Assembly (NCBI GenBank): GCA_018398585.1 | Contig: JAGTTD010000012.1 | Span: 18,671,036-18,735,035, forward strand | Direction: 5' to 3' | From: Simmondsia chinensis | Taxonomy: Eukaryota > Streptophyta > Magnoliopsida > Caryophyllales > Simmondsiaceae | Length of the DNA: 64,000 nt | In this document: positions 57,636-64,000 of the stretch, one piece after another | How positions within the stretch are numbered: position 1 is the first letter of the stretch | Layout: each line of letters begins with the position of its first letter | Program-made: the position numbers and the translations under genes | The notes under the pieces: generated by a model | The model's input: only the letters and a program-made list of their open reading frames with translations | What the model was told of the DNA's origin: nothing | Database searches by the model: none

Positions 57636-59300
57636 CTGCATAGAAATATACACAACCCTTAAATGCAATTAAAATCCTGCAGTCCACTCCCTTAGTCAAA
57701 TAACAGTCTGCTAAGCAATGTCAGTGAAGAAGAAAATGGAGAAATCAAATAGTAGATGCCGCAATTCGTCACCCAATAAATTTATCTTAAGATATGTACC
57801 ACATTAGAAGAATTTGGTCAAGAAAACGTAGCCTATAATCAGAGGTGCATGAATGAAGCCTGCAGCTTTTAACACAAGTATGTGGATGCTCATAAGAAGA
57901 CAACTCGCACAGTATACCACATTGAAACTGACTTACTGAGCACAAATGAAAATACAACTGATCAAGAACAAAATAACAACCCAGAGGAACGGAAACAGAA
58001 TAAGCTGGAGCAAAGAAAAGAGGGGTCCAGCAGATGCCTAAGATTACAAATAGACGGTTGATAATGGAACCCATACATGAGGCCAGTACCCAAAGTCCCA
58101 TATGGAAAATTTGATGTATATGGATAAACAGCCTATTGAGCTAGTCCACCTAATGTCAATTAGTTTTGTGATGTAAGCTTCAACAATAACAAACCCAGCA
58201 GCCTTATTCTTTCAAGGTCTACCCTAAAGGATGTAAGCTTGGGTTAACAAAATTAGGTGTAGATTCTAATTAGATGTGCTCAGTGCTTCTGTAGATGATG
58301 GATACCTAAATTAGATAGTATTGCCCAATATGGAGGTTAGAGCAAGCTAGGGAACACCTTAACTTGAAATTTCTACTGATACAGAAAGCTGTACTTGTGT
58401 ATGATAATCTTCCCGTTTCCAATAAAATGAAAAGACTTCTCCCTCAAACCTAGACCAACGCCTTAGTGCAGAAAATCCAAAAAGTAAACAAAAGTATTAA
58501 ATGCACAATCTAACACATAATAGTTCCTCCGAGACAAGTTTGTCTGTTGAAGCCATGGGTGACAACTGCTGGTGGTAGAATCATGACAAATCATGAATTA
58601 GAAAATACCTTTGAAACCAGCAGTTGAACCATAAGGAAGGAGACAGGTATTTTTAGTACAGACGTAAGTAACAATTCTATCATTCTAAGTCTTCATTTTG
58701 GTTCACCATCCTTGCAGTTCTAAAATCTTAGAACCAAATTATTCAATTGAATGAACACATAGCAGCCCATAGAGTCTTCTACCCCTCCCATTGATGGCAT
58801 GTGACAAGAGAAAAAATATACAATGAAATAGACCACAAGCATACTGATACAATGAAAAATTACGTACGTCTCCAACACAACTAAAGAGTCATTGAGATTT
58901 CATAAGAATACGACACATAGCACTAAGCTTATCTAACTAAAATTGCACCGCGCGCTATAGACGATGTCTGACACCATCCTCACCAAAAAAAAAAAAAAAA
59001 AAAAAACTACCACGCTACATCACCAATGAAAAATGGGCCCTTAATATATGAGTAACACAGTTCTTAGAATTGAAGCAATTTAACAGATATTTCTCCAACT
59101 GCACTAGAAACTTGAAATCAGGACAGAAAATTTTTCCTCCCACTAGAAGCTTTCATCTCCGATTAGTCTGAGAGTGAAAAACACAACTATTAGCATAAAT
59201 ACAAAATGATTTAAATGAGATCCATAACACAACATGCATAAGGGAACACCTAAAATGCCAAACATACTATGACATCAAAAATAATAGAAATTCGATTCAA
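57636..59300. other. upstream intron or 5' flank, no exon found
   Basis: I searched the minus strand for the family's preceding exon and found nothing convincing. A small RTE tail relic lies at about 58178-58232 (caacaataacaaacccagca and ggtctaccctaaagg). A 22-base A run lies at about 58984-59005. Confidence 0.5.
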
Positions 59301-59567
59301 ACAATGATTTAATCTTTTAGATGAGAAAGAATATCTTTTGTAGATTGTCTCCAAGGGGCCCTCAACCCTAAAAAGCATAACAGATCAACATTTATACATA
59401 CAAACTCTTTTACCTTTTTAAATTTAAGCCAAGCCATTAATAGCCCTATTGTTAGTGAACGGGAAATTGATGTAATTGTGTGCACTCTGAATTTGTACAA
59501 TAAAGTGTGTTCGGGAAAGCACCGAGAAATTGTCCCTCATTTCCCTTCTCTTTCTTGTCACACAAAA

Positions 59568-59578
59568 TGGTATCAAAG
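59568..59578 (+). promoter_or_regulatory. PBS relic of a copia element
   Basis: TGGTATCAAAG, one base from the tRNA-Met PBS TGGTATCAGAG, follows a stretch ending in cttgtcacaca that looks like an LTR end. The LTR start could not be fixed. Confidence 0.5.
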
Positions 59579-59699
59579 AAAAGAGAGAAGGGTTAAACCC
59601 TCAGAAATCCTAGCAGCAGAAGGCTTGAACCCTAGCTTAGTCCTAACACCCACCATGGAGCTTGAACGCAAGACCACAAGGTTAAGTGCCTTGCACTCT

Positions 59700-60000
59700 A
59701 CCTACTTGGAGATAGTCGTTCATATCCTTATATACATCCGAAGTGCCTCAGGAAAGGACTATTGTATGAATATTGGGGACATACTGAGATCATTGGCTAT
59801 TCGGATGCAAATTAGGCAGTTTGTCCGTTTGATAGACATTTCGCCTCAGAGTACTGTGTTCAACAAGGGAAACCTTGTTTCTTGGAAAAGTAAGAAGCAG
59901 AATATGGTTGCTTGGTCTAGTGAGAATCGGAATATTGTGTTAAGGGTTTAACCGCTTGGGGATTAATTTGGGCGGAACATGTACTCATAGAGCTTGAAAT
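59700..60000 (+). pseudogene. copia RNase H remnant
   Basis: The plus-strand frame at 59478-59951 reads LEIVVHILIYIRSASGKDY (family: A..RIL.YIK..PGKGL) and NKGNLVSWKSKKQNMVAWSS (family: G.NLISWKSKKQ..VARSS). The PBS lies only about 120 bp upstream, so gag, integrase and RT have been deleted between them. The protein frame as a whole is not a gene. Confidence 0.75.
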
Positions 60001-60089
60001 TAGACTGTTCTTTTCCGGCTTCATTTTTGTTCAATCATTAGATTTCTCACTCAACGAAGCAACACCAATAACCAACAAAACCTCACAAG

Positions 60090-60190
60090 TCACAAGACAT
60101 CACCAAGAGAACCAGCCACCTTGCAATGAACAAGGAGATGGTCAGTTGTCTCCCTGTCACACTAGTACATAAAGCACCATTATTTCGAGA
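60090..60190 (-). pseudogene. LINE zinc-binding domain relic
   Basis: The minus strand carries a C..C...E..DHLL.HC-like pattern (REATDHLLVHCKVAG), the zf-RVT signature of plant LINEs. Only about 100 bp are readable. Confidence 0.5.
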
Positions 60191-61108
60191 ATGACAAGTT
60201 TCTATGGTGCCAATAATTAGGGGGATGGGAGGAAGAAGGAAGGAATCACTACACAGAAAAGACTCAAGGCATCAGCTTAGGAATTATTTATGATGTTTGG
60301 CAATCAATGAAGGTGCAACAGGGAAAGTCACCAGGCATCAAAGTCCATTTGCTACCATCTGTTGGTCGCTCTAATGTAAATCCTTTCACAACAACTTGTT
60401 CGAGAACCAAATATCAAACTCTTCTTAAGAAGTTCATTGTTTTAGTCCAAAACTTCTCACAAAGATTAAGGTTTGGTTTGGACATTGGCTTGACCAGAGC
60501 ATTGTCTCCTGATGAGTCTGCTACATGCAATTCTAGCAACAAGATGCAAATCCAATATTTTACCATTGCCCAGTCATTGATCTCCGGAAACAGTAACTAA
60601 GTTGTTGGGTGAGTGTTGGGAACTACACTATTCCATTGGAAAAATGTTTCTATTAAAATAAATGGCTTTAGAAAGGCTAAGGATTGCAAGATCAGCAGTT
60701 CAATGCCTTACTATGATTCAGTGTCCATGGAATGAGATGAACATCTAGGTCTTTTAACGGGAAGTTACTTCCCTGATATATGTCTGGGAGAAAATCACTT
60801 ATTTAGCTACCACTTGATCCCAAGCCACTAATGTCGTTAGAGGTTTACGTTTTAGAGATATTCACAGGGATTGAAGAGGGTTTCTGTACTCTTTATAGAG
60901 GATGCCCTCTGTGCTTGTATTTTGTTTCCTCTTGAACTAATAGAGTTTCTTTTTAAAAGAAAAAGATATGACTCAAAGGGTTGGCTCAAGTGGTACCGCA
61001 CTTGTTCTTGTCGCCTCAGGAAGCACAAAACCTAGGGTTTAAATGTTGGCATTGGCTACTAGCAATTAAAGAAACTTCGAGTGGGTGCTGCATGCGACTC
61101 GGCATTAA
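60191..61108. other. no gene recognised
   Basis: The plus-strand frame 60307-60600 (97 residues) has no domain I recognise and may be a further decayed LINE segment continuing from 60090. No repeat borders were seen. Confidence 0.45.
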
Positions 61109-61467
61109 GGGCATGTTTAAGATTTTGCTTATTCTGAGAAAATAAGTACTTTTTCTGGAAAAAGCACTTTTCTGAAATTTGGAGGACGTTTGGCAGACAT
61201 CAAAAAGCGCTTTTTATTAAAAGCAGAAGCTGTTTTTTTGCTTATAAGCAGAAGCAGAAATTTGGTGCTTCTGATTATAAGCAGAAGCAAAATTAAAAAG
61301 TTAAAATTTTCAAGACAACAATACCCCTACTCAAAACATTAAAATTCTCCATATCTTTACTCAAATATCATCTTTCAAAGCCACATTACTTATGCTATCT
61401 ATATACAAGTTTGAAATGTAAGAGTTTGTTATAGTACTTATATTACATTTATTATATATATAAGGAA

Positions 61468-61505
61468 CATACCCAGTGCCTCAAGGGCTCCCGCCTACGC
61501 AGGGT

Positions 61506-61549
<44 letters not shown>

Positions 61550-61606
61550 CGGATGTACCCAGCCTTCCCCCTTCAGGGTGTTAACCTGAAGAGAGGCTGT
61601 TTCCCA
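61468..61606 (-). mobile_element. RTE 3'-end fragment with 43-base G run
   Basis: acccagtgcctcaagggctc, cccgcctacgcagggtc, then G43 at 61507-61549, gatgtacccagccttccccc, and gaagagaggctgtttcc: the same unit as 49079-49205. Confidence 0.8.
61507..61549 (+). repeat. 43-base poly-G homopolymer
   Basis: The longest of the seven G/C runs. It sits at the same position of the RTE 3' unit as the 19-G run at 49144. Confidence 0.85.
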
Positions 61607-61619
61607 TATATATATATAT

Positions 61620-61749
61620 AAGGTGGCGTTCTTATGAGAGGGTGAGAGCGTAAGAGGGGCAAATCCTGGCCCTCCATTGTAATGGATGGCCAAGATTTGT
61701 TGAAAATTAAAAAAATAATAATAATTTACGGCCTAAATCCCTTCATGGG

Positions 61750-61788
<39 letters not shown>

Positions 61789-61941
61789 AGTAAGGGAGGA
61801 AAAAAAAAAAAAAAAATTTTCCCCATTACTCAATTAAATCTTGACCGTAATTTTTTTTTTTTTTTTTTAAGTCCAACAAATCTTGACTGTCCATTACAAT
61901 GGAGGGCTACGATTCGCCCCTCTCATAAGAACGCCACTTTA
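61620..61941. mobile_element. MITE with about 60-bp inverted arms in a TA microsatellite
   Basis: The left arm starts AAGGTGGCGTTCTTATGAGA; the right arm inward starts AAAGTGGCGTTCTTATGAGA. The arms then share ggggc, cctccattgtaatgga and caagatttgttg. Both ends abut (TA)n runs, so the target duplication is masked. A 35-base A run lies inside (61752-61786). Confidence 0.85.
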
Positions 61942-62417
61942 TATATATATATATATATATATATTCACACTTAATGATAATAATAACAATAACAACAACA
62001 ACAACAATAAGAATAATATTAACAATAATTATTTTAGGTTTTTAAGTTTCTAAGAAATAACACCGAATTATAAATAAAATAAAAATATATTATTTTTACT
62101 TTACAATTCATTGTTATTTTATAAAAATTTAAAACATAAATGATTAATATATACTAAAAAAACTATATAAAATTAATTCTACATCCAAACACTACTAATT
62201 ACAAAAGCCTTCTATCCATGTCCTTTTTGGTAATTTGATAGAAAAAAGCATTTTTCTTAAATTCTGGCCAAAATACTAACACTAATGAAATAAGTGCTTC
62301 TGGCCGGTTGAGCCAAACACAAACTGCTTCTTCAAAACAACACTTTTTAAAGAAGTGCTTTTACAAAAAGTGCTTTTGAAATAAGTAGTTTTTTCATAAC
62401 AATCCCAAACAGAACCC

Positions 62418-64000
62418 AAGTCAGGTGCGCCTAAGCTACTCAGACAACCAAGTTAACCAGGGAAAAAAAAAAATTTGACTGCCCAAAATATCAAGATCAC
62501 ACCTATAGAAAATGTAAAGCTAGCTATGCATTATACAAATAAAATTACGCATGTCAATAGCCGCCCTTGTGCTCTCTCTCTCACTCTCAGCGAAAACCCT
62601 AACCACCATCTCCCAAACCCGTTTCAGGCTGGAAACGGGTTTGTTTGATTTTTGGCCCCCTCTTTCATCTTTCCTATTCCCCCCTATCCTAACTGTGTCT
62701 TCTCTATTAATTTGTTTTTTGTGTTTTTTGCATGCTTAGATGGTGCTCCAGATGCTGATGTGGTGTTGTAGGGCGTGGTGACGGTGTCTAGTGGTGGTTA
62801 TCGCATGCCGGGCTGTCATGGTGGCAGGCATGGCATGGTGGTGATGGTGAGGGCTGATGTTCGGACAGGGTCTTTGCAAGTTCGGTTCTGAAGCGTGGGA
62901 GTGGTTTGGGCGTCCACAATGGCAGATCCAGTGAAGATGGTGCCAGGCATGGGCCAATCTGAAGTCAAGGTGGTGCATATGGGGTTTCAAGTGTTCAGAG
63001 GTGGCGCATGTAGGTGGGTGTATGATGGTATTTTTCGAGTTTGAATTGGGACATCCAGAAGCGATGGGTGGTGGGTGGTCGCAGGCGTTGATGCGGGTCC
63101 TTTGATGGGGGTGATGGTGGAAATGCAATTGGCAGCTGGCGAAGGTATGACAGCTGGTGGTTGTCATACGTGGATAAGGATGTGGCTGCAGAGTGGGAGG
63201 TGCTGGTTGTCCTGGAATGATGGTGGAGGTGGCTGTTGAGGATGGTGATTGAGTTGGCTGGTAGAGGTTGTTGGTGCTAGTTGTCGTATAGGAAGCAGTT
63301 GTAAGTTTTGTGGTTTGGCAACCATGGGGTAGTGTGGATGGGAGGTGTAGTGATCCAATTGTGGGTGGGTAAGCGAATTGTGGGACTAACAGTCAGCGCT
63401 TGCTATCTCACGCGTTGATGGGCTACTTTCCGTGAAGGAGTGATGCTCTTCGTCATCTATCATCTGACATGTTCGTTTTGAGTTGCCGTGCGTTAGGTGC
63501 TGCAGGCTGTTTTGGTGTTTGAGGGTTTTGGGCCTTCATCAGCCGACAATTAGGTGGCCGAAGTGCATCGCTTTGATTTGGAAAGGTCCTTTACAAGCAG
63601 TGCAGCATGTGGTGACCTCAAAGTGCTAAGTGGAGATCAGGGTGTTTTCTCTATTCCGTGTGCCATTTAGAGGTGTATCTTGTTTCCAAACCCATGTGCT
63701 TGAGGTGGCCCTCCATCTAGTCATTGTTAGACTGGCTTTTTCCTCCCATATACAGTATTTTGATGTTTTCTTTTTGGATATTTCTTTTAATGATTGTGGG
63801 TCGATTCATGGATTGTGTCCGTTTATCCTACCCACAATTTACGTACCTAGCATCAACCTAAATATCAGCAAAAAGGAACAAATAAAACTATCCAGACAAT
63901 TTTTACAACAAATGACGGAAGGACCACTCCACACCAGTGGTCATAGTACCACCACACAACTACTTTTCAAGGCTCTTTTCATGAAACTTTAAGCTACTGA
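62418..64000. other. unassigned stretch, GC-richer, possible LINE 5' region or gene flank
   Basis: From about 62560 (a ctctctctc patch and aaaccctaac) to about 63400 the plus strand is rich in ggtggtg words and clearly more GC-rich than the rest. No frame has recognisable domains; 62736-63167 on the minus strand gives a His/Pro-rich translation of the repeat. A CT-rich start followed by ggtgg-rich sequence resembles the 5' UTR of plant L1 elements, but no ORF1 appears before the window ends. A 5' UTR or promoter of an unrelated gene is the alternative. 63630-63992 gives a 120-residue frame without known motifs. Confidence 0.35.

Larger units (their letters stand above)
61109..62417. mobile_element. 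TIR element hosting an RTE tail and a MITE
   Basis: The left end is GGGCATGTTTAAGATTTTGC; the right end inward is GGGTTCTGTTTGGGATTGTT. Both arms carry agaagtgctttt/aaaagcactt words (repeated aaaagcgctttt and agcagaagc), typical of a common plant hAT-type MITE. It is interrupted by 61468-61605 and 61620-61940. Confidence 0.6.

Noticed and set aside
58600..58665. Possible small upstream exon of the remodeler on the minus strand (ends before gtattttc)
   Set aside because: It has an open frame and a donor-like site, but the encoded residues do not resemble the family, and no acceptor fits well.
59478..59951. 157-residue plus-strand frame as a possible gene
   Set aside because: It spans a PBS-like site and a copia RNase H remnant; a chance fusion within a retroelement relic.
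62736..63167. 143-residue minus-strand His/Pro-rich frame
   Set aside because: Low-complexity translation of ggtggtg-rich DNA; no start context, domain or splice support, and it does not match the expected N-terminus of the remodeler.
1..64000. tRNA, rRNA or organellar DNA
   Set aside because: No conserved tRNA A/B box pair with a cloverleaf, and no rRNA or plastid/mitochondrial segments, were noticed; by eye this is not exhaustive.

Overview
The window is plant nuclear DNA. It is AT-rich and intron-bearing, and it holds plant-type Ty3/gypsy, Ty1/copia, LINE, RTE and hAT elements plus many short inverted-repeat elements. An angiosperm is likely; I cannot name the species. I see no bacterial operon, CRISPR array, rRNA or tRNA gene. 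The only host gene I can support is on the minus strand at 37366-57635: the 3' eight exons of a SNF2-family chromatin remodeler of the RAD5/16 type with an embedded RING finger, closest in my reading to the plant CHR27/CHR28 (FRG) proteins. All eight exons have GT-AG borders and join in phase to 769 residues plus a stop. The 5' coding exon(s) were not found and probably lie beyond 64000. Layout from left to right: 1-6274 has no host gene; it holds an RTE 3'-end relic, a decayed LINE fragment and a 19-bp LINE-tail insertion with a perfect 17-bp target duplication. 6275-17887 is a nest: a short terminal-inverted-repeat element hosts an internally deleted Athila-like gypsy element (6984-17582, minus strand, TSD tgcat), whose right LTR is split by a hAT transposon carrying a BED-finger transposase (about 14078-17159). 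18134-30718 is a second nest: a decayed minus-strand copia element with about 1.2-kb LTRs, whose left LTR is split by a hAT-like non-autonomous element (itself holding a long-TIR MITE and a compound microsatellite) and by a defective plus-strand chromovirus (19728-25169). About 30840-35943 is another decayed minus-strand copia element carrying a hAT-type MITE. 36000-37365 is gene-free flank. 37366-57635 is the remodeler gene, with introns swollen by RTE fragments, hAT and MULE-type MITEs and long G/C homopolymers. 57636-64000 holds a copia relic, a LINE relic, a three-layer inverted-repeat nest with a 43-base G run, and an unassigned GC-rich stretch. The coding remnants form no joint pathway: one nuclear chromatin/ubiquitin-type ATPase gene lies beside a graveyard of retroelements, nearly all carrying stops, frameshifts or deletions. 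I found no convincing undescribed system. The most informative observations are the two minimal LINE-tail insertions, the layered nests that give relative insertion order, the opposed RTE tails within one intron, and the long G tracts that sit in or near RTE 3' ends.
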